Shown in pieces: positions 42,332 to 54,372 of a stretch of DNA of 64,000 nucleotides. This stretch comes from Wyeomyia smithii (Eukaryota > Arthropoda > Insecta > Diptera > Culicidae). The notes below the pieces were generated by a model. It had not been told where the DNA came from. It saw nothing but the letters and a program-made list of their open reading frames with translations, and ran no database searches. How positions within the stretch are numbered: the stretch's first letter is position 1; each line of letters starts with the position of its first letter. Location of the stretch: NCBI RefSeq assembly GCF_029784165.1, contig NC_073695.1, positions 138,722,285 to 138,786,284 of the forward strand, written 5' to 3'. Made by a program: the position numbers and the translations under genes.

Positions 42332-44604
42332 TAGAGTGGCCATATTTTATATGGCCGTTTTTGAAACTATCGATCTTAATGAGCGCCGGGCTGAAAAAGT
42401 TTCCTTTTGACCTCTACAATAAGCCACGAAAATTTGAAGTTGATCGGAGTTTATTTAATGGACCCACAAAGCGCTTATATTTAAGAAATCGATTTACATG
42501 AAAATTGTACGGAGTTTTATTCTTTTTTTAACATATATCTCTTGATAAACGTATCCAAACACACTTGTATTTTTATAAAACCATCATATTATTGTCCTTA
42601 TTTAAGTTTAGAATAATCTAAAACTTTTGGTGTTTGTTAAAAAGTTCGGATTTAGAATGAGGTGGGTATTTTTACCGTATGAACCAACAACATGCAATAT
42701 AAACTGAAGTTCGTCTTCATTATGTGTTGGAACACGGTTAAAATTTTTCATGAATTAAACACCATGTTTTGTGGCGTCGTTGAAAGCGAATAATTTTTGA
42801 AAGAAGTTTGCTATTCCTCATTATTTTTCTACTCGGCTGGGTCACGGTCGAAAAAATCAACATGAGGTTCAAAACTCGAAAAGAAAGCATTGGTATTGTA
42901 TAAAACGAGATGGGATTAATTACATACTAGTAACTGTTCAGCATTTTATTGCTTGCGACATTCGACAGCAGCTATTTAAGGCCAAACGGTATTGAAGCCA
43001 AAAATGGCCGACTTCGAGCCACCACTTTGAATTTTCAAAGGCACAAGACTCGGTAACAGGTAATGCGTCATCTGTGAAAACGCTGTTTTATGTTTGCTGT
43101 CGTGAAGCAAACATAAAATAGCGTTTTCACAGGGAATGCATTATTTATTTCCGAGTCCTGTGCTTCTAAAAGTACGAAGTGGTGGCTCGAACAGCCAATC
43201 TGTTAGTGGCTTCAAAACCGTTTCACCTTAAAGACCATTCGCTTTAAATCGCCTGATCATTTTTTATTTAAATTCAAGCTTAAATACCACAAGTGATTCT
43301 TCATCTTTTTAGTTACAGCGTCTGAAACGACTATCAATTTCGATAAATGCGAAAGAATCACGTAAAAAATTCATAACTTGAATCATACATTTGATAGCAT
43401 TCGTACACCCGAAAAACACCTGAATGTGAAGTTTGACTATAAAAAGGAACATGTCTCGAATGCGATTTATGGTCAATGATCAGAGCAAATATTTTCTCAG
43501 GCAATAAATTTTATTTTTAACCATATAGCGTGTGATAAGTGAAAAAGGGTCACTTTACAACCAAGAAATGTGAATGCTAACTCCAAGAGCACTTCATAAT
43601 CGCCGCGAACTTGATTGCATAAAATTGCTTGATTTGATTGCAATCTTCATCGTACTATTTCGAGCGAACTTTTGGATCATTGAAGCTGTGAATCATTTCG
43701 CTTGATGCTCTTGTAAAATAGTTGAAGAAAGGTGTTTAAGGTCCGATGCTTTTGCCATGTAATATATTTTGCATAAAAGTTCATAGATATGAAGAGGACA
43801 AGTAATATTGGTTAGTTTTCGAAACTTTTCTGAAATATTCCAATCCACTAGCGTATTATGAACTTCTTAGACGATATTTTTGATTTAATAAATTTTAAGC
43901 GCGCCTAAGAACTTCGCTGTTCAATCGTAACTCATAAGAATTGCAATTCGATTAACATGAGATATACCGACTATATTTGAAAAAAATCACCGTCCTGGTG
44001 AATTTAGATAACTAGTGCTGAACTGTTTCATAGAAAAAAAAATAATAATAATACTAAAACTAACATTAAATCCATACAAAAAGCTCTTAATAACTTTAAT
44101 AATTTTGCTTCACCAATCCGATTGTGACAGTTCACTAGGGATATAATCACTGAATGGCAGCTTCAAATCTTCTAACAAATACAAGAGGTCATTCATTTAT
44201 TACGTAACGTACTCAGAAGAAGAAGATATTCAATGAAGAGTTCCATTGTGCGAGGCCCCCATGCAAAATTGTGTTATTCAGGAATAGAAGGTATTCAAAA
44301 TTGCTAAAATTTAGCGTTACGTAACATGTGAATGTCCCTTATGATATGGTTTTATGATTAAAGAGTAATTCGACACAAAATATACAACTATTTTAAGAAA
44401 CTAAGGCAAAAAACTTCATGAAGAGATGAAAAAAAAGCAATTCTTATGAGAATCTATTTTTTTTAAATATAAGCGTTTTGTGGGTCCATTAAATGAACTC
44501 GGATCAACTTCAAATTTCTATGGCTTATTTTTGGAGTAAAAAGGAAACTTTTTTTGGCCCGGCGCTCATCGAAATCGCATGATGTTACAAAAATGGCCAC
44601 TCTA
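42332..44604. mobile_element. 2.27 kb long-TIR DNA element in unit 1
   Basis: TAGAGTGGCCAT at both ends as inverted repeats that extend imperfectly for about 150 bp (GAGCGCCGGGC, AAATTTGAAGTTGATC, AATGGACCCACAAA). It is flanked by an 8-bp duplication ATGAACAT (42324-42331 and 44605-44612). No transposase frame; unit 2 lacks it. The GAGTGGCCA core is shared with the termini of the small P-like element at 31779. Confidence 0.82.
42980..43227. mobile_element. TTAA-flanked palindromic MITE, 248 bp, nested
   Basis: Nearly a full-length palindrome. Arms include CGAGCCACCACTT, ACTCGGTAACAGGTAATGC and TGTGAAAACGCTGTTTTATG with their complements, around a short loop near 43100. TTAA at 42976-42979 and 43228-43231. 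Nested inside the 42332-44604 element. Confidence 0.82.
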
Positions 44605-44612
44605 ATGAACAT

Positions 44613-45330
44613 ATTGGAAAATTCAGCTGCAATAGAATATCAACAAGGAAAAAAATGATGCTAGAATCCACTAAATTTAAAACATGTTCAACGCAGGATG
44701 AAGATGTTAGCAAGAACGTCATATCGCTAATAAATGTTAAAGTTGATGGAATGCAGGAAGACATCGATGAAAAGCGCTGGATACAATGCAATGCAAGTTC
44801 AGTCGATGAAACTACGAAGAAGGTTATTCAAAAACTTACATGGCATAATAAATCGAGGATTCTCAAACTTGTTAAAACTCGTTGGAAAAAGGTCCAAGAG
44901 TTAACTTTTTTGAATCGAAGGCGTATAAATTTGAAATCTTCGGCAAAAGAACGAAGTGAATGGAATAAATTGGTGGAACTGTTAAAGGTCGACGGTTACT
45001 TATTTGAATGCTAAAGGAATACTTATGCAACCTTCCGTAAAGGTTGCAAATTTGGATGTTTGAAGGAAAATAAAAAACAAACCCTAATACATCAAAAAGT
45101 CATCAACCTGTCAACAAACTTTGCAAGCGTTTCGTTTCTAAATTGGAGAAACGATGAGACATTAATGAAAGTTAAAATCTTCAACGCCGTAGTATATTAA
45201 GAAGAATTGAAAGTGATAACAAAAAGCTTCTCATCTGCGGAGAATTTGAAGTAAAATTGTCAGAAGTAACTGAAGTCTGCCTGTGAATTAAAGGCAGTGA
45301 AATTATGAGAAGATATCCACAAATATAAAA
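44613..45330 (+). pseudogene. BEL gag-pol linker, unit 1
   Basis: The frame 44655-45014 (119 codons) is Lys/Asp-rich and ends in a TAA-free TGC TAA context; the same text recurs at 51808-52044 in unit 2. No domain recognised. It lies between gag and RT. Confidence 0.5.
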
Positions 45331-45599
45331 AGTGCTAGTGATTACACGTTGAAAGGTTGAACTGTATGAAGTTAAGCCAATACCTTCGATGATTATAAAA
45401 CTAAAGGATTCTATAGATAAACTCGACCCATCGGAATTGCAACAACACGCTTTGAAGACAGTAAACGCTATTGAGGCCGAAAAACGATTGAACGTTATTA
45501 GAACAGTATTTTGATCAGCCTCTTAAACAGTTCTTCCGTGGGTAAAAATCTAAGAAGAAGAAGAAAGATATATTCGTAAGCTCAATCAACAGGAATTGC

Positions 45600-47250
45600 T
45601 ACAAAACTTCCAACTTTAAATTATCTTCCGCACTTCATCGTTTTCAATCAAAACAAGTTGCCACCGAAGCCAAGATTAGTTTTCGACGGAGCTACAAAAG
45701 TAAATGGAGTATCTTTGAACTCAATGTTGCTGCCCGGTCCAGATCAACTACTTCATTATTTGGGACTCTTCTACGATTTCGAGAAGGAAAAATACCTGTA
45801 TGTGGAGATGTTCCATCAAGTGAAAATACGCCGTGAAGATCAACTGCGCAACGTTTCTTATGGCGCGACTGCAACAGTAGTAAAAAACCGGATATTTACG
45901 TCATGCAAGTCATGACTTTTGGTTCGACTTGTTCGCCGTACTGCGCGCAAGCAGTAAAAACCATAACGCAGAGAGATACTTGGAACAGTTTCCTGAGGTT
46001 GTAAATGCAATAATAAAACAACATTACGTCGACGATTACGTCGATAGTTTTTGGGATCCAAAAAAGGCAAAGGAGCTTGTGCAAAAGGTAACTGAAATTC
46101 ATCAGGAAGGAGGCTTCCATAATAGAAACTTCTCTTCGAATAATACTGAATTGCTGAGAAGTATACCTGTAACAAGACGGTTATGCGCTGATATAAAACC
46201 GTTCGAAGATAAGAAATCTCAAATTGAGAAGGTATTAGGTGTGTATTGGAACACCAGTAGAGACACGCTAAGTTACCGATTTAATCATAACGATAAAGGA
46301 GCAGGAATTCTCAATATTAACGAAATACCTACGAAGAAACAAGTATTATCTTGCATATGAGTATTTACGATCCACTGGGTCTAATTTCTCATTTTAGTTG
46401 TTCATGGTTTAGATACTAATGCAGGAACTACACAAATATTCCAAACAATGGGATATACTTGTTCCGAACGAGCTGTACGATCAATGGCTGAACCTCTTAC
46501 GTAAACTTAAACAAGCGGAAAGCTTATCGATCCCGAGATGCATTATAACAGAGCACGCTCCGATAGAGTTACATTTTTCGTTGACACCTCTGAAAAAGCA
46601 CTTCCAGCTTGTCTATATGCTAGAACTGAAACAAGCTTTGGAATCAATACGCAGTTAATAACAGCTTAAACAAGAGTTGTGTCAAATCAACCAGTATCTA
46701 TTCCACGTCTGGAACTCCATGAGGCAGTCATGGGGACAAGGCTATTAGACGTCGTTCAAAAGGAGATACGTCTGGACATAAAATCTGCAACATTATGGAC
46801 AGATTCGAAGACAGTGCTAGCATGGGTAACAAATACGAAAAGAAAATATACATCATACATTAACGTCCGAGTCGGCGAAATATTGGATACCACTGCCAAA
46901 GATCAATGGCGTTGGGTATAGTCTGAAAACAATAAGGCAGATGAGGCTACTATAGAATATGTCGGAGAAATTAAATGGCATAATGAGCCAAAACACTTCG
47001 AATTACGGTTCGACGGTTGAACGTTACCCGGTAATCAACCTGTTACAGAAATAGAAGAAACCTTATTCAACGGCGAATGTGACCTCGTAAATAAAAACGA
47101 TTTCTCCGATTGGCGGAGACTACACTACCAAATTTATCATCAGGTTATGGCAGAAGAGAATAAATTTCAAAGCCGCTCATCTGAGGTACATCGAAATACA
47201 TTTTACAGGAAGGATCCTTCCCAATTAAGTTGAATCCGTTTTGGGCGAAT
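45600..47250 (+). pseudogene. BEL pol (RT and RNase H), unit 1
   Basis: Pao-type RT blocks: KPRLVFDGATKVNGVSLNS and LLPGPDQL at 45658 onward, then in a shifted frame QVMTFGSTCSP, then QHYVDDYVDSF (YVDD intact) at 45929-46360, YDPLGLISHF and IPRCI at 46419-46658. RNase H remnants PRLELHEAVMG and LWTDSKTVLAWV follow at 46679-46921. At least five frame breaks and stops. No integrase motifs are visible before the unit end. Strong match to the BEL/Pao RT layout; inactive. Confidence 0.82.
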
Positions 47251-47398
47251 AAGGCGTGATGCGGTCCACATAGAAATGGCAGAAAAACTGTACACAAGAT
47301 TCAACTATTTGTCTCGATTGGGATGCCTACGATACTGCCACTGAAAATAGCGATAGCAGCAATGTATATCTACGTCAGATGCAGTCATATGGCTAATC

Positions 47399-48655
47399 GT
47401 GAAACCACATGTTGAAGTGCATGCAATGAGGCGGAGATCAAGACAACCGCCAGGAATTCCTATGTGCGCCAGGAGAAGCGCACAAGATGAACAGTCACTC
47501 AAAGACAAGGATACAACATCTGTTGTAATTTTCGGGAATCGCCAAAGAGTTGATCACCACGAATCTAATCCAAAGCCTTTAAAAGGAAATGAAGAAAAAT
47601 TCAAAGCAGTTAAAAGAATAAACATTTCTGAAGTACCAATAGAACCGAGAAAGGTTCTTGTTAATTCCCCAAAGATTGTGGAAAAGAAACCTGCACGAGC
47701 TAATGTCACTAAAGTATGTCCAGTAAAACAAGGCTATCAAGATTGCCAAAAATCAGAGTTAAGCTCTCAAAAAGGGAAGCTCAAAAGTAAAAAGAAAGAC
47801 CCTAACATTCATCAAGTAAATGAACATAAGGGCATAAAACTCTCATCGAATAATAATAAATTGTTGAGAAGTCCTTCGGTTTTAAAACGAAAACCTGGTA
47901 ACATTATTAAACCGAGAGTATCACCTGCAGAAGCGATCAATTCCAAAAACGGAAGATATGCTCCAGGATCACCATGGAAAATTAGGCGTAACAAACCGAT
48001 AGTAAGCTACAACTACGCTGAAAACAACTTAGACACTATAAAGCAGTGTGTGGCCAGAAATGATGTTTTGAATAACTACGTTACTCGGAAGCAACGATCA
48101 GTGGAATTGATAAAAGAGCATTTGATATTGAATTTTCGTCGAAATTTTACAATTGTCATGAAGGACAATGTATTCTTTGATGCAGCAATGAAATTTTGGA
48201 GCTGCAATGGTTTTAAATGTCCTGAGGAATTTTCCTACGCAGAGAATGCAATTGTTAAACATCATAATGCGGGTATAAAACTCGAGAATCATCTTTTAAG
48301 CACGGCTGTCAAGAACCTCTATGGAAATGGGTTCAATAGTAAAAGCAAAATCCTATCGGATAATATTGAAATGTTAGGATGTATATCGAACCCAACATAT
48401 TCGTCGGAAATTGCAGAACCCCCTAACGACAAAGTAAAACAATTTGAAAAGTTTCCGGATATGCTTTGGAACACGGTACGACGAATTGGCCAAAAGAAGA
48501 AAAAAATGATGCTAGAATCCACTAAATTTAAAACATGTTCAACGCAGGATGACGATGTTAGCAAGAACTTCATATCGCTAATAAATGTTAAAGTTGATGG
48601 AATTCAGGAAGACATCGATGAAAAGCGCTGGATACAATCAAATACCTTAAAATAA
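47399..48655 (+). pseudogene. BEL gag, unit 2, cut by an insertion
   Basis: A 418-codon frame, the longest in the element, running from the duplication junction through text identical to unit 1. It retains the 34-base segment lost in unit 1. The frame stops in the left end of the DNA element at 48639. Confidence 0.65.
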
Positions 48656-48748
48656 CAATATAGTTCACTCTCTAATTTCCCATATATTTCCGTAAAGACA
48701 GACAGGGAACACCCCCTCTTGAGGTGAAAAAGGTAACTAAACTCATTG

Positions 48749-49436
48749 CACAGTGGTACAGTAAGGCAATTTATGCGGACATAAGCTTTTCGTTGCGTTT
48801 TTGGTTTGCGATTTAAAGCCATAGTTTTTGTAAAAAGTTGTTTCTTATACATAGTCCTCTATTTATGTGCGAATGAAAATTAGGGTGGTCCTAAAATCAA
48901 CGAAATAAAAACAAACTAACTTGGTTTTATTTGCATAAATAATTGTAAAACAACTAATTCTAAGCCTTTTCGCTCTATTTTTCAATTCAAATTTAAAAAC
49001 AAATTTTTCTTCGGTAACTTCAGCCAATTTTGACGAAAAAACATTGTCGATATATTGTACAGATGGACTATTCACTATTTCTATTTTTGAAATAGGCCCT
49101 TTTAATATATTGATGTTTCCGTTTAGGGCAAATATAAATAATTTTTTTTTGTATCATATGAAAGAACAAATATTGTATAAATATTGTGAAGAAATACCGA
49201 AATTTGCTTAAAATTAGTTGATCTACAACTGTGCCGATGAATGTATACATTTATTTCTGCAAATAAAAAAGTTAGTATTTTTATTGTGTCGATTTCAGGA
49301 CCACTCTTATTTTCATTTGCACATAAAAAATAGACTAAATATAAGAAATAAGTTCTTAGAAAAAAATTTTCTCTAAAACCACAAAATCGCATCGAAAAAC
49401 TCATGTCCGCCTACATTGCCTTACTGTACCACTGTG
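48749..49436. mobile_element. Foldback MITE, 688 bp
   Basis: Inverted termini CACAGTGGTACAGTAAGGCA on both sides, extending with gaps through ATGCGGACAT and AGGGTGGTCCTAAAATC-like blocks, flanked by CATTG at 48744-48748 and 49437-49441. No coding capacity. Confidence 0.8.
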
Positions 49437-50309
49437 CATTGTTGTTGGATTTCTGTGAGCGTGTGACCGACATATTCACACACGAAACTGAATTTACTCA
49501 ATTTTAGATTTAGTTGACTCAATTTCATACTTTCACAGAAAAAAATATGTTGCAGATTTCGTGCGTATATTGTTGGTATGTAAAACTAACGCCATTCCGG
49601 GAGTTAAATATTGTTAATATAATGTGATGTAGCTTATCGAGGCACTAAGAAGAAATATTCAAATAATCAGGCCATGACGTGACTAATCCCAAGTTGCTAT
49701 ATACGTGGTTCCCTGTGTAACTTCACTAGCTCAGATCCATCACGGGAAGCAACTACGAAATGTGCGGCCGTCAAGCTCAAGCTCAATGATCAGGCCACGA
49801 AGTGTACAATTAAATGAAGGTTTCAATTACTCGTGGAGAAGATAAAAGGAGAAACCGCACAATGGTTGTCAATAGTCGTATATGGTTGTTGTGCAACTTT
49901 TAGCTTAGATAACACTTGAATGTTCTATCAATTTAACAATTTAAGTATGGATACATATAATGTTGTAATTGGTTTAAAAGCTTTATTATATTATATATAA
50001 AAGATGTTCAACAAAACAAACATAATTAGTGATAACAACTGTTATGCAAAAACTATTATTTAATGTTTAGTTTTCTTCGCTTTGAAATATTTTTTTTGTT
50101 TTTTTATCCATCCAAATTTTTTGCTTTCGAGTTCTAATCTTCGTATTAATCACTTGCAGCTTTGCTTTAACCAGCATATTTATGTATTTACTAGCTGACC
50201 CGGCAAACTTCGTCCCCCCTATTTTTGTGTTTAATTTAATAACTTTCAACATTCCAAATTCATTGATTTCTTGCGATTTGTTTATATCGTTTGAAATTAT
50301 TGGTCGTAG

Positions 50310-51530
50310 TATTCGGCTGTTTTCTAGAAGTTGCCATCTTACAATTCAAAATGGTGTCTGAGGTCAATTTTTAGCTCCATGCATCATTCTGGTTAAAGAA
50401 ACACTCATATTGGGTGGTATTTGGTCACTTTAGGCTATTTTCCAGAAACCGGAAGTCACCACCCTGGATTTTAAAATGGCATTTGGAGACAATTTCTGGC
50501 CCCTGAGCGTCATTGTGGTTTAAGAAACACCAATAATAGGTGTTATTTAGTCATTTTCGGCTGTTTTCCAGAAACCGGGAGTCACCATCTTAGAATTCAA
50601 AATGGTGTCTGTGGTCGATTCTAGCTCCTGCGTATCATTCTGGTATCGAAGCATCTCACATTGGATGGAAATCGGCCGGTTGAAGAAATACCCATATTGC
50701 GTGGTATTTGGTCATTTTCGGCAGTTTCCCATTCACCGGAGGTCGTCATCTTACAATTCATAATGTTGTCTGAGGTCGATTTGTAGCTTCAGTGCATCAT
50801 AACAATCCCGGAAATACCCATAATGAGTGTTATTTGGTCTTCTGCCACTGTTGTTTAGGAACCGGAAGTCACCATATTGGATTTCAAAATGGCATTTGGA
50901 GACAATTTCTGGCCTCTGAGCATCATTCTGGTCAAAGAAACACCCATATTTGGTTGTTTTTGGGTCATTTTCGGCAGTTTTCCAGTCACCAAAAGTCGCC
51001 ATTTCACAATTCAAAATGTTGTCTGAGGTCGATTTGTGGTTCAGTGCATCATCACGATTTCAGAAATACCCATATTGAGTGGTATTTGGTCATATCTCAC
51101 TGTTTCTTAGAAACCGGAAGTCGCTATCTTGGATTTCAAAATGGTATTCAGAGACAATTTCTGGCCTCTGAGCGTCATTCTGGTTAAATAAACATCCATA
51201 TTAGGTGGTATTTGGTCATTTTCGTCTCTTTTCCAGTCACTGGAAGTCGCCATCTCACAATTCAAAATGTTGTCTGAGGTCGATTTGTAGCTTCAGTGCA
51301 TCATAACAATCGCGGAAATACCCATATTTGGTCATTTGCCGCTGTTTTTCAGAAACCGGAAGTCACCGTCTTGGATTTCCAACTGGCATTTGGAGACAAT
51401 TTCTGGCCTCTGAGCGTCATTCTAGTTAAAAAACACTCATATTAGGTGGTATTTGGTCATTTTCGGCAGTTTTCCAGACACCAGAAGTCGCCATTTTACA
51501 ACTCAAAATATTGTCGGAGGTCGACAAACG
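50310..51530. repeat. Tandem array of ~116-130 bp units, about ten copies
   Basis: ACCGGAAGTCACC-type anchors recur near 50330, 50452, 50572, 50738, 50869, 50987, 51111, 51236, 51352 and 51476. Two unit types tend to alternate in the right half: one with GGATTTCAAAATGGCATTTG, the other with ACAATTCAAAATGTTGTCTG. This gives a dimer of about 245 bp. The apparent frames here are by-products of the repeat. Confidence 0.85.
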
Positions 51531-51809
51531 TACAAACCGTGGAACACCACTCATGGATTGCCTCATACATAGGCGAACTTTATTATTATAAAATATTCGG
51601 CCGAGTCCACTTCAGAATAAAATGTGCATTTTTCTCAGTGTACCCATTAGGGTAATATTATTGTTAAAAGTTACTCTTTTTCGCATGTCGTGTAGAACAA
51701 AATCAGAAGTGGCGCACCTAGCGGTCGAAAAGGTGACTAACGCTTCTGTCATTTTCAATTTGTCTTCATAATTTCACGTAAGTGAACTATATTGGTATTT
51801 AAGATATTT

Positions 51810-54190
51810 GATACAATGCAATGCAAGTTCAGTCGATGAAACTACGAAGAAGGTTATTGAAAAACTTACATGGCATAATAAATCGAGGATTCTCAAACTT
51901 GTTAAAACTCGTTGGAAAAAGGTCCAAGAGTTAACTTTTTTGAATCGAAGGCGTATAAATTTGAAATCTTCGGCAAAAGAACGAAGTGAATGGAATAAAT
52001 TGGTGGAACTGTTAAAGGTCGACGGTTACTTATTTGAATGCTAAAGGAATACTTATGCAACCTTCCGTAAAGGTTGCAAATTTGGATGTTTGAAGGAAAA
52101 TAAAAAACAAACCCTAATACATCAAAAAGTCATCAACCTGTCAACAAACTTTGCAAGCGTTTCGTTTCTAAATTGGAGAAACGATGAGACATTAATGAAA
52201 GTTAAAATCTTCAACATAGAAGCAATAGAAAAAAATTATTGAGCGAAAAAAATGATTCTATCGCCGAAGTATATTAAGAAGAATTGAAAGTGATAACAAA
52301 AAGCTCCTCATCTGCGGAGAATTTGAAGTAAAATTGTCAGAAGTAACTGAAGTCTGCCTGTGAATTAAAGGCAGTGAAATTATGAGAAGATATCCACAAA
52401 TATAAAAAGTGCTAGTGATTACACGTTGAAAGGTTGAACTGTATGAAGTTAAGCCAATACCTTCGATGATTATAAAACTAAAGGATTCTATAGATAAACT
52501 CGACCCATCGGAATTGCAACAACACGCTTTGAAGACAGTAAACGCTATTGAGGCCGAAAAACGATTGAACGTTATTAGAACAGTATTTTGATCAGCCTCT
52601 TAAACAGTTCTTCCGTGGGTAAAAATCTAAGAAGATGAAGAAAGATATATTCGTAAGCGCAATCAACAGGAATTGCTACAAAACTTCCAACTTTAAATTA
52701 TCTTCCGCACTTCATCGTTTTCAATCAAAACAAGTTGCCACCGAAGCCAAGATTAGTTTTCGACGCTGCTACAAAAGTAAATGGAGTATCTTTGAACTCA
52801 ATGTTGCTGCCCGGTCCAGATCAACTACTTCATTATTTAGGACTCTTCTACGATTTCGAGAAGGAAAAATACCTGTATGTGGAGATGTTCCATCAAGTGA
52901 AATTACGTCGATAGTTTTTGGGATCCAAAAAAGGCAAAGGAGCTTGTGCAAAAGGTAACTGAAATTCATCAGGAAGGAGGCTTCCATATTAGAAACTTCT
53001 CTTCGAATAATACTGAATTGCTGAGAAGTATACCTGTAACAAGACGGTTATGCGCTGATATAAAACCGTTCGAAGATAAGAAATCTCAAATTGAGAAGGT
53101 ATTAGGTGTGTATTGGAACACCAGTAGAGACACGCTAAGTTACCGATTTAATCATAACGATAAAGGAGCAGGAATTCTCAATATTAACGAAATACCTACG
53201 AAGAAACAAGTATTATCTTTGCTTATGAGTATTTACGATCCACTGGGTCTAATTTCTCATTTTAGTTGTTCATGGTTTAGATACTAATGCAGGAACTACA
53301 CAAATATTCCAAACAATGGGATATACTTGTTCCGAACGAGCTGTACGATCAATGGCTGAACTTCTTACGTAAACTTAAACAAGCGGAAAGCTTATCGATC
53401 CCGAGATGTATTCTAACAGAGCACGCTCCGATAGAGTTACATTTTTCGTTGACACCTCTGAAAAAGCACTTCCAGCTTGTCTATATGCTAGAACTGAAAC
53501 AAGCTTTGGAATCAATACGCAGTTAATAACAGCTAAAACAAGAGTTGTGTCAATTAAACCAGTATCTATTCCACGTCTGGAACTCCAAAAGGAGATACGT
53601 CTGGACATAAAATCTGCAACATTATGGACAGATTCGAAGACAGTGCTTGCATGGGTAACAAATACGAAAAGAAAATATACATCATACATTAACGTCCGAG
53701 TCGGCGAAATATTGGATATCACTGCCAAAGATCAATGGCGTTGGGTATAGTCTGAAAACAATATGGCAGATGAGGCTACTATAGAATATGTCGGAGAAAT
53801 TAAATGGCATAATGAGCCAAAACACTTCGAATTACGGTTCGACGGTTGAACGTTACCCGGTAATCAACCTGTTACAGGAATAGAAGAAACCTTATTCAAC
53901 GGCGAATGTGACCTCGTAAATAAAAACGATTTCTCCGATTGGCGGAGACTACACTACCAAATTTATCATCAGGTTATGGCAGAAGAGAATAAATTTCAAA
54001 GCCGCTCATCTGAGGTACATCGAAATACATGTTACAGGAAGGATTCTTCCCAATTAAGTTGAATCCGTTTTGGACGATGGCACAAGATTCAACTATTTGT
54101 CTCGATTGGGATGCCTACGATACTGCCACTGAAAATAGCGATAGCAGCAATGTATATCTACGTCAGATGCAGTCATATGGCTAATCGTGA
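51810..54190 (+). pseudogene. BEL pol remnants, unit 2
   Basis: Repeats the unit 1 text (linker at 51808-52044, RT at 52690-53290, RNase H to about 53750). The RT has lost the segment between VPSSE and the sequence after YVDD, through a deletion at about 52902, so it has no catalytic box. RNase H has lost the block after PRLEL. It shows one fewer break than unit 1 at YDPLGLISHF. Confidence 0.8.
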
Positions 54191-54372
54191 ATTAAGAAGG
54201 CCGCCAGAAAACGCTACACGGCTGCAAACCACACCACAGAAGATACAGTGTAGCTGTAATTAGTAATTTATTTGAACCGTAAATGCAATATGTTTACTTT
54301 GAGAAGATGTATAATTTTGAAATAATGCGTAATAGTTTTTGATAAATCTTAGTAGATTTATGGGGCCCAGAA
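54191..54372 (+). other. BEL 3' untranslated tail
   Basis: Follows the end of the duplication (RRPPENATRLQTT, then stop) and runs to the LTR. The purine-containing TTTATGGGGCCCAGAA next to the LTR is the candidate polypurine tract, weak. Confidence 0.5.

Larger units (their letters stand above)
41258..47399 (+). repeat. BEL internal tandem duplication, unit 1
   Basis: Starts TGAAACCACATG and ends GGCTAATCG, directly followed by unit 2. Nearly identical to 47400-54190 apart from private insertions and deletions. It carries the only RT copy with an intact YVDD box. Without its 2.27 kb insertion it is about 3.9 kb. Confidence 0.88.
48639..51809. mobile_element. 3.17 kb DNA element in unit 2, with tandem array
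   Basis: Inverted termini CAAATACCTTAAAATAACAA (left) and, reverse-complemented, CAAATATCTTAAATACCAAT (right), both continuing TATAGTTCACT. ATACAAT (or GATACAAT) duplicated at 48631-48638 and 51810-51817. No transposase. It contains a 688-bp MITE and a tandem array of about 1.2 kb. The words AGCTGACCCGGCAAACTTCGT at about 50191-50211 occur widely in insect repeats (recalled, unchecked). Confidence 0.78.
47400..54190 (+). repeat. BEL internal tandem duplication, unit 2
   Basis: Begins TGAAACCACATG (as at 41258) and ends GGCTAATCGTGA (as before 47402). Private changes are a 3.17 kb insertion (48639-51809), a roughly 205-base deletion that removes the YVDD box near 52902, and smaller deletions in RNase H (near 53588) and near the unit end (about 54076). 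Confidence 0.88.

Noticed and set aside
50310..51530. CRISPR-like regular repeats
   Set aside because: Units of about 120 bp are contiguous and diverged, without short repeats and unique spacers; the genome is eukaryotic.
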